DNA of 6,922 bases from Thermoanaerobacterales bacterium (GTDB lineage Bacteria; Bacillota; Thermosediminibacteria; Thermosediminibacterales; Tepidanaerobacteraceae), in NCBI GenBank assembly GCA_012841995.1, contig DUTQ01000253.1:1-6922 (forward strand), read 5' to 3'. Positions 1 through 6,735 of this stretch are shown here, piece by piece. Below the pieces are notes generated by a model. That model had not been told where the DNA came from. It did no database searches and worked only from the letters and a program-made list of their open reading frames with translations. Position 1 is the first letter of the stretch. Each line of letters begins with the position of its first letter. The position numbers were made by a program, and so were the translations under genes.

Positions 1-3000
1 AAAACAATATAAAAAGGAGGCATAGGCATCAACTTGATAGCAGTGGCTTCTATTACTTTGTAAAGAGCCATAGCAGTATCTAGTGAAGTAAGGCACGGAA
101 TACCATCTTCAGCAGCAGCTCTCCTGATTTTGAATCCATCGCGCTCCGGTTCTTTTCCTCTTGTAAGTGTATTTATTATCATGTCAATTTTACCCTCTTG
201 CAAAATATCAATGACATTTGGATGGCCTTCTTCAATTTTTTTAATTGGAGTTACTTTAACGCCAGCATTTTCCAGAGCTTTTGCCGTTCCGGATGTAGCA
301 TATAAAGCAAACCCCAAGTTCCAGAAGTTCTTCAAGAGTTTTACCGCTTCAGATTTATCTCTATCAGCTATAGTAGCGAGTATTGCACCATCAGTAGGTA
401 CTTTAAAACCTGAAGCTAAGAAGGCTTTGTAAAGAGCTTTTTCAAAAGTATATTCGACGCCTAGAACCTCTCCAGTTGATTTCATTTCAGGTCCTAGTGA
501 TGGCTCTACTTTCCTGAGCTTTGAGAATGAAAAAACTGGTGCTTTTATAGCAATGTAATCTGGTGTTGGGGCAAGGCCTCCTTTATAACCCATTTCAGAA
601 AGGCTCAAACCTAACGCAATCTTGGTTGCTATATCTATCATAGGTATTTTGGTTATCTTGCTAATGTACGGTACAGTACGACTAGAACGTGGATTTACTT
701 CAATAATATAAACATCATCATCAACAACCACAAACTGTATATTTATAAGACCTTTCACCGAAAGCTTTAAGGCAATTCTTGTTGTATAGTTTACAATCCT
801 CTCGACTGCTTTTTCGCTTAAAGTTTGATGAGGATAAACCGCAATACTATCACCTGAATGTATGCCGGCCCTTTCAATATGTTCCATTATTCCGGGTATT
901 AATACTTCTTTACCATCACAGATAGCATCTACCTCCACCTCCGTGCCGTTGATATATCTATCTATGAGCACAGGTTTTTCAGGAGATGCTTCTACTGCTT
1001 CTCTCATATAAGTCTCTAGTTCATCTAAATTGTAGACAATCTCCATGGCTCTTCCACCTAATACATAAGACGGTCTTACAAGCAGCGGAAAACCAATGTC
1101 CTTTGACTTCAATAGGGCTTCCTCTGTACTCCTTGCGGCCCCCGCTTTTGGCCTCGGTATTTCTAACTCATTTAAAAGTGCATCAAATTTTTCGCGGTCT
1201 TCTGCTAAATCTATTGATTCCACATCAGTTCCAAGTATCCTTATACCTCTTTGTTTTAAATCCGCAGCTAAATTAATAGCAGTCTGACCTCCAAACTGAA
1301 CAATTACACCAATTGGCTTTTCTTGCTCGATAACTGCCATTACATCCTCAATAAATAAAGGCTCGAAATAAAGTCTGTCTGCTGTATTAAAATCAGTGCT
1401 TACAGTTTCAGGATTGTTGTTTATAATTATAGTCCTATAACCTGCTTCATGAGCTGCCCATACTGAGTGTACACAACAATAGTCAAACTCAATACCTTGG
1501 CCAATTCTAATAGGGCCTGATCCTATTATTATAACTGAAGGTCTTGGGTTGTAATCAGCTTTATTTTTAGCTTTAGTTTCAAAACTCGAATAAAAGTAGG
1601 GTGTTTGAGCCTTACCTTTTTTTGCACATGCATCTACTATACTGTATATAGGTAATATATCATGGGTTTTTCTCATGGTTTTTATATAGTTTTCATCTTT
1701 TTTCGTCAAGCTTGCGATTACTTTATCAGGAAATTGCATCCTTTTAGCCTTTTGCAAAAGAGTTGGTGTGAGCTCATCTTCAGAAAGGCTTTTTTCCATA
1801 TCAATGATGTTATTTATCTTCTTTAAAAAAAATTTATCTATATCGGTTAATTGGTAAACTTCATCAATTGTAATTCCACGGCGATAAGCCTCTGCTATTG
1901 CAAACAAGCGTTCATCAGTTACATGCACTATTTTATCCTTTACTTCTTTAAGATCGGCTTTCCTCATACTTTTCAACGATAAATCTATTACATCTTGTTC
2001 CAGAGATCTAACAGCCTTCATTAACGCCCCTTCAAATATTGTATCTATTGCCATTACTTCTCCAGTTGCCTTCATCTGAGTACCTAATAGTCTATCTGCA
2101 TTTGTAAACTTATCAAAAGGCCACCTGGGCATCTTCACTACAACATAATCTACAGATGGTTCAATATTCGCACCAATTTCTCCTGTAACAGGGTTTTTAA
2201 TCTCATCAAGGGATAACCCTATTGCAATCTTTGAAGAAATTTTTGCTATCGGATATCCTGTTGCTTTAGATGCAAGTGCACTAGAGCGGCTAACTCTAGG
2301 ATTCACCTCAATAACATAGTATTTTCCACTTTTAGAGTCTAATGCAAACTGCACATTGCATCCACCCTCAATACCTAATGCCCTGATAATCTTAAATGAA
2401 GCATCGCGCAACATTTTGTATTCAGATTTTGTAAGAGTTTGACTTGGTGCTACTACAATGCTGTCACCAGTATGAACTCCTACAGGATCAATATTTTCCA
2501 TGTCACATACTGCAATACACTGGTCTTTACTATCCCTCATAACCTCAAATTCAATTTCCTTCATGCCAATAAGGCTTTTTTCCAATAGAACTTGATGAAT
2601 GCGGCTTAGTTTTAGGCCATGCATGGTAATTTCTTCAAGTTGCTTGGCAGTATAAGCTGCTCCTCCACCAGTACCACCTAATGTATAAGCAGGCCGTACA
2701 ATCAGAGGTAAGCCAACCTCATGTGCAAACTCCTTAGCCTCATTTAAGCTATGGACAATGCGACTGTCTGGCACAGGCTCATCGATATCCTCCATAAGTT
2801 TTTTAAAAAGCTCCCGATCTTCGGCTTTTTTTATAGAGCTAAGCGGAGTCCCCAACAACTTTACGTTATCCTTATCGAGAATACCTTTTTCCGCCAGCTC
2901 TACTGCAAGATTTAGGCCTACCTGACCTCCCAATGTGGGCAAAAGCCCATCAGGTTTTTCTCTTCTAATAACGCTAGCAGCAAATTCAGGTGTCAGCGGT

Positions 3001-3200
3001 TCAATATATACTTTATCAGCTATATGAGAATCAGTCATTATAGTAGCAGGGTTGCTGTTTATTAACACAACTTCAAGCCCCTCTTCTTTTAGCGAAAGAC
3101 ATGCTTGAGTGCCTGCATAATCAAATTCCGCTGCCTGTCCAATTATAATTGGGCCGGAACCGATAACCATTACTTTTTTTAAGTTCTTGTATAATGTCAT
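1..3200 (-). CDS. carB: carbamoyl-phosphate synthase, large (ammonia/ATP) subunit, 3' end cut by window edge
   Basis: CarB makes carbamoyl phosphate from bicarbonate, ammonia and two ATP, feeding pyrimidine (and arginine) synthesis in the cytoplasm. I translated the whole frame by hand from the ATG at 3200 and found no stop or frameshift over about 1066 codons; E. coli CarB is 1073 residues, so only a few C-terminal residues should be missing. Both homologous halves are present. The first ATP-grasp half opens with [19 protein letters not shown] (residues 12-30), has LGGTGGG near 173-180 and E298/N300 in E-V-N-P-R. The second half opens near residue 550 with [15 protein letters not shown] and has [10 protein letters not shown] and E834/N836 in E-V-N-P-R-S-S-R. 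The C-terminal MGS-like allosteric domain carries [18 protein letters not shown], of the B. subtilis type. The start is supported by GGAAGGAG ending 5 bases before the ATG. It lies 65 bases after pyrC with no terminator seen. The usual neighbour carA is missing. Confidence 0.97.
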   Translation of the reverse strand, partial: MTLYKNLKKVMVIGSGPIIIGQAAEFDYAGTQACLSLKEEGLEVVLINSNPATIMTDSHIADKVYIEPLTPEFAASVIRREKPDGLLPTLGGQVGLNLAVELAEKGILDKDNVKLLGTPLSSIKKAEDRELFKKLMEDIDEPVPDSRIVHSLNEAKEFAHEVGLPLIVRPAYTLGGTGGGAAYTAKQLEEITMHGLKLSRIHQVLLEKSLIGMKEIEFEVMRDSKDQCIAVCDMENIDPVGVHTGDSIVVAPSQTLTKSEYKMLRDASFKIIRALGIEGGCNVQFALDSKSGKYYVIEVNPRVSRSSALASKATGYPIAKISSKIAIGLSLDEIKNPVTGEIGANIEPSVDYVVVKMPRWPFDKFTNADRLLGTQMKATGEVMAIDTIFEGALMKAVRSLEQDVIDLSLKSMRKADLKEVKDKIVHVTDERLFAIAEAYRRGITIDEVYQLTDIDKFFLKKINNIIDMEKSLSEDELTPTLLQKAKRMQFPDKVIASLTKKDENYIKTMRKTHDILPIYSIVDACAKKGKAQTPYFYSSFETKAKNKADYNPRPSVIIIGSGPIRIGQGIEFDYCCVHSVWAAHEAGYRTIIINNNPETVSTDFNTADRLYFEPLFIEDVMAVIEQEKPIGVIVQFGGQTAINLAADLKQRGIRILGTDVESIDLAEDREKFDALLNELEIPRPKAGAARSTEEALLKSKDIGFPLLVRPSYVLGGRAMEIVYNLDELETYMREAVEASPEKPVLIDRYINGTEVEVDAICDGKEVLIPGIMEHIERAGIHSGDSIAVYPHQTLSEKAVERIVNYTTRIALKLSVKGLINIQFVVVDDDVYIIEVNPRSSRTVPYISKITKIPMIDIATKIALGLSLSEMGYKGGLAPTPDYIAIKAPVFSFSKLRKVEPSLGPEMKSTGEVLGVEYTFEKALYKAFLASGFKVPTDGAILATIADRDKSEAVKLLKNFWNLGFALYATSGTAKALENAGVKVTPIKKIEEGHPNVIDILQEGKIDMIINTLTRGKEPERDGFKIRRAAAEDGIPCLTSLDTAMALYKVIEATAIKLMPMPPFYIV

Positions 3201-3265
3201 GTTATCTCCTTCCTTATTTCATAAAAGTTAATTGCTACGACAGGACTTTAATAGTTTAAAATTCA

Positions 3266-4537
3266 TTATCTGTATACAGTTTTGCCATCTACTATAGTCA
3301 TTACTGCTTTACCCTTTAGTTTCCAACCATTAAAGGGAGTATTTTTTGATTTTGACAGCAACTTGTTTTTATCTACAACCCATTCAAGTTCAGGGTCTAT
3401 AACCGTAATATCAGCAGGCATACCGGCCTCGATGCCTGCAGCAGCAAGCCCTAGTATACTTGCAGGCCCTTTAGTCATTTTCTCTATGATAGAGTTAATA
3501 CCTATTTTTTCACGTTCCACCAAGTAAGTCAACACAATCCCCAAAGCTGTCTCGAGACCTAATATTCCAAAAGAGGCTTTATCAAATTCTACATCCTTTT
3601 CATCTTCACAGTGTGGGGCATGATCTGTGGCTATGGCATCGATAGTGCCATCTCTTAACGCATCTATTAGAGCCTTGACATCATCTTTTGTCCTAAGGGG
3701 AGGGTTTACCTTAGCTGCAGTATTATAGTCTAAAACAGCATCTTCTGTAAGAACAAGATGGTGTGGTGTTACCTCACAAGTAATTTTAATTCCTTCCTCC
3801 TTTGCTCTTTTAACAAGCTGAGCAGAACCTCTTGTACTAATATGGGCAATATGTACCCGTGCATCAAGTTCTTTTGCCAATAAAATATTTCTTGCAACCA
3901 TTATCTCTTCTGCTGACGCAGGTATTCCTGAAAGGCCTAACCTTGTTGATATAGCACCCTCATTTATTTGACCATTCTCAAAAAGCGAAGGAACTTCACA
4001 GTGATCGATAATCACCTTATCAAACATAGACGAATAAAGTAGTGCTTTTCTCATTAGACCACTTTCAGCCACAGGTTTCCCATCATCAGAAAATGCTACC
4101 GCACCAGCCTTTGCCATATCTCCCATTTCAGTAATTTCTTTTCCCTGCATGCCTTTTGATACGCAACCTATTGGAAACACCTTTACCATACCTATTTTAG
4201 ATGCTCTAGACTTTATATATTCTATCAATGCTGCATTATCAATAGGTGGATTTGTATTTGGCATACATGCCACGGCAGTAAATCCTCCAGCAGCAGCACT
4301 TCTAGTCCCTGATTCTATATCCTCCTTATACTCGTATCCAGGTTCACGCAAGTGGACATGCATATCTATTAATCCAGGTGTCACAATTTTACCTGCTAAA
4401 TCAATTATTTCTACTTCACTAATATCTATGTTCTTTTCTACCGCAGCTATTTTATCTTCTACTATAAGCAAATCCAAAATCTCATCAATGTCAGAATAAG
4501 GATCAATTATTCTTGCGCCCTTTAAGATTTTCTTCAC
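3266..4537 (-). CDS. pyrC: dihydroorotase (type I, zinc)
   Basis: Dihydroorotase cyclises N-carbamoyl-L-aspartate to dihydroorotate, the third step of pyrimidine synthesis. The 423-residue product has the usual length for the bacillar/clostridial class I enzyme of the amidohydrolase superfamily. Visible metal and active-site residues are H60 and H62 in DMHVHLREPG, D152 in FSDDG, H179 in IIDHC, H232 in HIAHIST and D305 in ATDHAPH. They match the zinc-ligand pattern known for B. anthracis-type PyrC, with a one-residue offset from memory. MPNTNPP (92-98) is the substrate-loop signature, and the C-terminal GMPADITVID is typical of the composite beta-sandwich domain. The start is GTG at 4537, which shares one base with the pyrB stop in TAGTG. 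This overlap predicts translational coupling; a G-rich AGGGGGTG lies just upstream inside the pyrB end. It ends TAA immediately followed by TGA. I see no missing catalytic residue. Confidence 0.97.
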   Translation of the reverse strand: MKKILKGARIIDPYSDIDEILDLLIVEDKIAAVEKNIDISEVEIIDLAGKIVTPGLIDMHVHLREPGYEYKEDIESGTRSAAAGGFTAVACMPNTNPPIDNAALIEYIKSRASKIGMVKVFPIGCVSKGMQGKEITEMGDMAKAGAVAFSDDGKPVAESGLMRKALLYSSMFDKVIIDHCEVPSLFENGQINEGAISTRLGLSGIPASAEEIMVARNILLAKELDARVHIAHISTRGSAQLVKRAKEEGIKITCEVTPHHLVLTEDAVLDYNTAAKVNPPLRTKDDVKALIDALRDGTIDAIATDHAPHCEDEKDVEFDKASFGILGLETALGIVLTYLVEREKIGINSIIEKMTKGPASILGLAAAGIEAGMPADITVIDPELEWVVDKNKLLSKSKNTPFNGWKLKGKAVMTIVDGKTVYR

Positions 4538-5454
4538 TAGCGGGCACCCCCTATTAATAGATATAATATAGCCATCCGTACAGCTACACCGCTCTTAACC
4601 TGCTCATTTATCACAGATCTGTTGCCGTCAATAACCTCAGAAGAAAGCTCAATACCCCTATTCACTGGGCCAGGATGTAAAAGAAGTACATCTTGTTTTG
4701 CAAGTGATAGCTTATTTATGTCAATCCCAAAAAGCTTTGAGTATTCTCTTTCCGAAGGAAAAAGACCTGCTTTCTGCCTTTCCATTTGTATCCTCAATGC
4801 TATTACCACATCAGCATCTTTTACTGCCTCTTCCACATTATCTGCAACTTTTGCCCCCATTTCCTCTATTTGAAATGGCATTAATGTATTTGGCCCAGAT
4901 ACATAAACATCCGACCCCATCTTCGAAAATCCATAAATATTTGATCTGGCTACCCTACTGTGCAGTATATCACCAATTACGGCGACTTTTAGTCCTGAAA
5001 GCCTGCCTTTAAAACGCTTAACTGTAAACATATCCAATAATGCTTGTGTAGGGTGTTCATGAGTACCATCACCTGCATTTACCACTGATGCATTCACGTG
5101 ATTAGTTAGATAAGAAGCTGCCCCAGAAGAGCTATGTCTTATGACAATAGCATCTGCTCCCATCATCTCCAATGTCTTTGCCGTATCTTTTAAACTCTCG
5201 CCTTTTTTTACACTACTTGTAGATGGAGAAAAATTAATTGTGTCAGCACTTAAATATTTTCCCGCAAGTTCAAAAGAAGTTCGAGTCCTAGTGCTCGGCT
5301 CATAGAAAAGGTTTATAACCGTTTTCCCTCGCAAAGTTGGAACTTTTTTAACATCCCTGTCAATTATATCAATGAATGACTCGGCTGTTGTTAGAATGTT
5401 TTCAATATCTTTTTTGTCAACATTCTCTAATCCTAAAAGATGTTTACCAATCAA
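4537..5454 (-). CDS. pyrB: aspartate carbamoyltransferase catalytic chain, TTG start
   Basis: Aspartate transcarbamylase joins carbamoyl phosphate to L-aspartate, the committed step of pyrimidine synthesis. From the TTG at 5454 the product is 305 residues, a normal length for the catalytic chain. Motifs in order: the carbamoyl-phosphate loop YEPSTRTR (51-58), the mobile loop SSVKKGES (80-87), HEHPTQALLD (132-141), GDILHSRVARSN (161-172), the aspartate-binding RIQMER (221-226) and HPGPVNRG (260-267). No pyrI regulatory chain is nearby, so a trimeric Bacillus-type enzyme is likely. The frame stays open upstream to an ATG at 5520, but those extra 22 codons (MLYLCTLTLSV...) run through the attenuator terminator and do not look like an ATCase N-terminus. 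AAGGGAG at 5463-5469 lies 8 bases from TTG 5454 and 5 bases from the adjacent TTG 5457, so either TTG could be used. Expression is predicted to follow PyrR attenuation in the leader. Confidence 0.96.
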   Translation of the reverse strand: MIGKHLLGLENVDKKDIENILTTAESFIDIIDRDVKKVPTLRGKTVINLFYEPSTRTRTSFELAGKYLSADTINFSPSTSSVKKGESLKDTAKTLEMMGADAIVIRHSSSGAASYLTNHVNASVVNAGDGTHEHPTQALLDMFTVKRFKGRLSGLKVAVIGDILHSRVARSNIYGFSKMGSDVYVSGPNTLMPFQIEEMGAKVADNVEEAVKDADVVIALRIQMERQKAGLFPSEREYSKLFGIDINKLSLAKQDVLLLHPGPVNRGIELSSEVIDGNRSVINEQVKSGVAVRMAILYLLIGGAR

Positions 5455-5462
5455 CAAATTCA

Positions 5463-5470
5463 CTCCCTTT
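5463..5470 (-). promoter_or_regulatory. pyrB ribosome binding site (decides the TTG start)
   Basis: AAAGGGAG (extended AAAGGGAGTGA) begins right after the T-run of the attenuator terminator and is 5-8 bases upstream of the paired TTG codons at 5457 and 5454. It is much stronger than the weak AGGA (5528-5531) before the in-frame ATG at 5520. It therefore favours a start downstream of the terminator. Confidence 0.75.
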
Positions 5471-5471
5471 G

Positions 5472-5506
5472 AAAAAAAATATACCCCTACCGACAAGGTA
5501 AGGGTA
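5472..5506 (-). terminator. rho-independent attenuator terminator before pyrB
   Basis: A 10-bp uninterrupted stem, TACCCTTACC (5506-5497) with GGTAGGGGTA (5491-5482), has one G-U pair and a five-base TTGTC loop. It is followed by TA and eight Ts (5479-5472). It ends one base before the pyrB ribosome binding site, which is the usual place for a PyrR-controlled terminator. Its 5' arm and loop (5499-5490) are also complementary to the PyrR-binding stem, so forming the antiterminator would destroy it. Confidence 0.9.
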
Positions 5507-5611
5507 CACAAGTATAGCATCTATGTTTCCTAAAAAAGCCATTTTCCGCGAGCGGGAAAAAGGCTTTCATTATCTGCTAGAGTATATCAAGTAAATGTCG
5601 CACCTTGCCGG
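5490..5611 (-). promoter_or_regulatory. antiterminator pairing of the pyr attenuator
   Basis: CCGGCAAGGT (5611-5602), the 3' side of the PyrR-binding hairpin, pairs over ten bases with ACCTTGTCGG (5499-5490), which covers part of the terminator 5' arm, its loop and the start of the 3' arm. There is one G-U pair and no mismatch. The two structures cannot form with the terminator at the same time. By the known B. subtilis mechanism, low UMP leaves this pairing in place and RNA polymerase reads into pyrB. The loop it closes is about 100 bases and contains the internal hairpin at 5535-5567. Confidence 0.82.
5535..5567 (-). terminator. internal leader hairpin with short T-run, possible weak terminator
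   Basis: AAAGCC (5567-5562) pairs with GGCTTT (5540-5535). The stem continues after a T-T mismatch with TTTT/AAAA, then CCG/CGG around a small CTCG loop, leaving one bulged C. Three further Ts (5534-5532) follow, so on the minus strand it looks like a weak intrinsic terminator. The structure is nearly symmetric on the plus strand. It could terminate read-through from yteA, be a remnant of another attenuator, or simply compact the antiterminator loop. Its 5' arm pairs poorly with the PyrR-binding stem (about five bases), so it is probably not the main regulated terminator. Confidence 0.55.
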
Positions 5612-5635
5612 CCTCGCTGGACCAGATTTAAAGGT
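5602..5635 (-). promoter_or_regulatory. PyrR-binding loop (anti-antiterminator)
   Basis: The leader RNA contains GGTCCAGCGAGGCCGG (5623-5608), matching the known PyrR consensus (UCC-A-G-N-GAGG in a hairpin loop). The lower stem is ACCTT (5635-5631) with AAGGT (5606-5602). A TAAAT bulge on the 5' side precedes the upper stem CTGG (5625-5622) with CCGG (5611-5608), which closes the conserved TCCAGCGAGG loop. In B. subtilis, UMP-bound PyrR stabilises this fold and so permits termination. The pyrR gene is not in this window and must lie elsewhere if control is active. Confidence 0.9.
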
Positions 5636-5662
5636 AATCTTGACTTAATTTTGATTTTACTA

Positions 5663-5692
5663 AATATATCATAAAACCATCGGACATGTCAA
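5663..5692 (-). promoter_or_regulatory. sigma-A-type promoter of the pyr operon
   Basis: A perfect TTGACA -35 (5692-5687) is followed after 18 bases by TATATT (5668-5663) as the -10. Transcription should start near 5657-5655, about 20 bases before the PyrR-binding hairpin, giving a leader of about 200 bases. The -35 box starts only 4 bases after the yteA stop codon. Confidence 0.75.
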
Positions 5693-5696
5693 CAAT

Positions 5697-6380
5697 TTAT
5701 TTTTTCTTGTTATGCTTAAATTTGTTCTTATAAGACTTATAATCAATTTTATCGAGCCCATTGTACGTTTTATCATCCTCTTCATCAATTACTGTATCAG
5801 TTTTTTCCACAATCCCCACTTCTTCATTGCTATCAATATATGTTTCGCTATAATCTACGGCTCCAAGTATGTCTTGCGGGGAATTAGAGGTCCCATATCT
5901 CGCTACTTCTTGCCATGTATCTTCTCCATCATATTCATTTTTATCAGGATGAGCGCTAAAGCTTCTGGCAAAAGGATGTTTTATTATTTCTTCTTCCAGT
6001 GGACGAATTCTTCGGTTTTCATGAGCTTCTTCTCTGTTCTTACAAGTGACACATAAAGTAGCATATGGCACAGCTTCTAATCTATCCTCATCTATTGGTT
6101 TGTCACATATCTCACATCTTCCATAGCTTTTATTCTTTATTCTGTCGAGGGCATGGTTTATTTTTGTCAAAAGAACGTTTACGTTATCTTTTAGCCCTAA
6201 ATCTTTTTGTCTTTCATAGGTTTCAGAACCCAAATCTGCCGGATGATTATCAATAGTTGAGAGCTCTCCTACAGAATCTCTCAAAGAATCCATACTGCGG
6301 TTTGAAATAGTTTCTTTTTGAATTTCAAGCTCATTCTTGAGCTCTAATAGCTTTTGTTTATAGTATATTAGATCAATCAA
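5697..6380 (-). CDS. yteA: YteA-family DksA/TraR-type zinc-finger protein
   Basis: The 227-residue product matches the YteA family found in Firmicutes, many of them spore formers. An N-terminal helical region (about 1-40) is followed by the conserved DNHPADLGSETYERQKDLGL (44-63), a predicted helix (64-83), and a four-cysteine DksA/TraR zinc finger with C89, C92, C110 and C113. The C-terminal part has the family's GEDTWQEVARYGTSNSPQD signature (152-170), then an acidic stretch and a lysine-rich tail ending in KKK. DksA relatives bind RNA polymerase; the exact role of YteA is not established, so a regulatory function is inference. The start is TTG at 6380, supported by AAGGAG (6395-6390) nine bases upstream. 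The stop of the DUF5665 gene is 20 bases away, so co-transcription is likely. No terminator of its own is seen before the pyr promoter. Confidence 0.9.
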   Translation of the reverse strand: MIDLIYYKQKLLELKNELEIQKETISNRSMDSLRDSVGELSTIDNHPADLGSETYERQKDLGLKDNVNVLLTKINHALDRIKNKSYGRCEICDKPIDEDRLEAVPYATLCVTCKNREEAHENRRIRPLEEEIIKHPFARSFSAHPDKNEYDGEDTWQEVARYGTSNSPQDILGAVDYSETYIDSNEEVGIVEKTDTVIDEEDDKTYNGLDKIDYKSYKNKFKHNKKK

Positions 6381-6389
6381 AAGATCCTT

Positions 6390-6395
6390 CTCCTT
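6390..6395 (-). promoter_or_regulatory. yteA ribosome binding site supporting a TTG start
   Basis: AAGGAG, followed by a second AAGGA (6389-6385), fills the 20-base gap after the DUF5665 stop. The only well-spaced initiation codon is TTG at 6380, and the reading begins MIDLIYYKQKL. Confidence 0.7.
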
Positions 6396-6400
6396 ACTAC

Positions 6401-6697
6401 TTACATAATAGATAACCTTTGTTGAACTATATTTACTATTTCTGCGATAAATTCACCTATTAAAGGCAATCGTAAAATCATAATTTTTTGTAAAATATAA
6501 ATAAGCATGGCTCCGAGCAATGTAAAACCTACTGCCATACCAAAACCTCTTGCCATTCCGCTTAAAAAATTTAGATATAAAAGCCTTTTAGGGTTACGCA
6601 AAATCTCTACATATTCAGCAAGGTTAATCTTTTCAATATTACAGGATAAATCATCGATTTTTCCCAAAAGCTTTTTTATTTGATCTTCATTGCTCAT
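6401..6697 (-). CDS. DUF5665 domain small membrane protein
   Basis: A 98-residue protein of unknown function. The N-terminal half (1-45) is hydrophilic and helical with K/E/D residues (MSNEDQIKKLLGKIDDL). The motif MARGFGMAVGFTLLGAMLIYIL (48-69) forms one clear membrane segment. A second amphipathic or re-entrant stretch follows, RLPLIGEFIAEIVNIVQ (76-91). The ARGxGxAVGFTLLGA pattern together with LPLIGEFIAEIV is what I recognise as the DUF5665 family of Firmicutes. The ATG at 6697 has AGGGG (6708-6704) six bases upstream. It lies 38 bases after mtnN and 20 before yteA, so it is probably an operon member. No partner or activity can be assigned from sequence. Confidence 0.85.
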   Translation of the reverse strand: MSNEDQIKKLLGKIDDLSCNIEKINLAEYVEILRNPKRLLYLNFLSGMARGFGMAVGFTLLGAMLIYILQKIMILRLPLIGEFIAEIVNIVQQRLSIM

Positions 6698-6735
6698 TTG
6701 TTTCCCCTAAATAAATTTACCATTTTATTTGATAT

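Noticed and set aside
1..1290. Plus-strand open frames opposite carB (for example 130-432 and 986-1276)
   Set aside because: They lie antisense to a continuous, well-conserved carB frame, have no ribosome binding sites and resemble no family.
1825..1832. Eight-base T-run in carB as a possible frameshift site
   Set aside because: The carB frame continues correctly on both sides of the run (D-K-F-F-L-K-K), so there is no sign of a shift.
1..3200. Internal duplication within carB as a possible recent repeat
   Set aside because: The two halves are the ancient ATP-grasp duplication common to all CarB proteins and differ clearly at DNA level.
3201..3265. Terminator or promoter between pyrC and carB
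   Set aside because: The gap is AT-rich with no stable hairpin plus T-run and no convincing -35/-10 pair; only the carB ribosome binding site is clear.
3282..5012. Plus-strand frames opposite pyrC and pyrB
   Set aside because: They are antisense shadows of two fully conserved enzymes, with low-complexity S/I/L-rich products.
5712..6256. Plus-strand frames opposite yteA with hydrophobic, membrane-like products
   Set aside because: The hydrophobicity comes from the reverse complement of the charged, lysine- and glutamate-rich yteA codons; there is no initiation signal.
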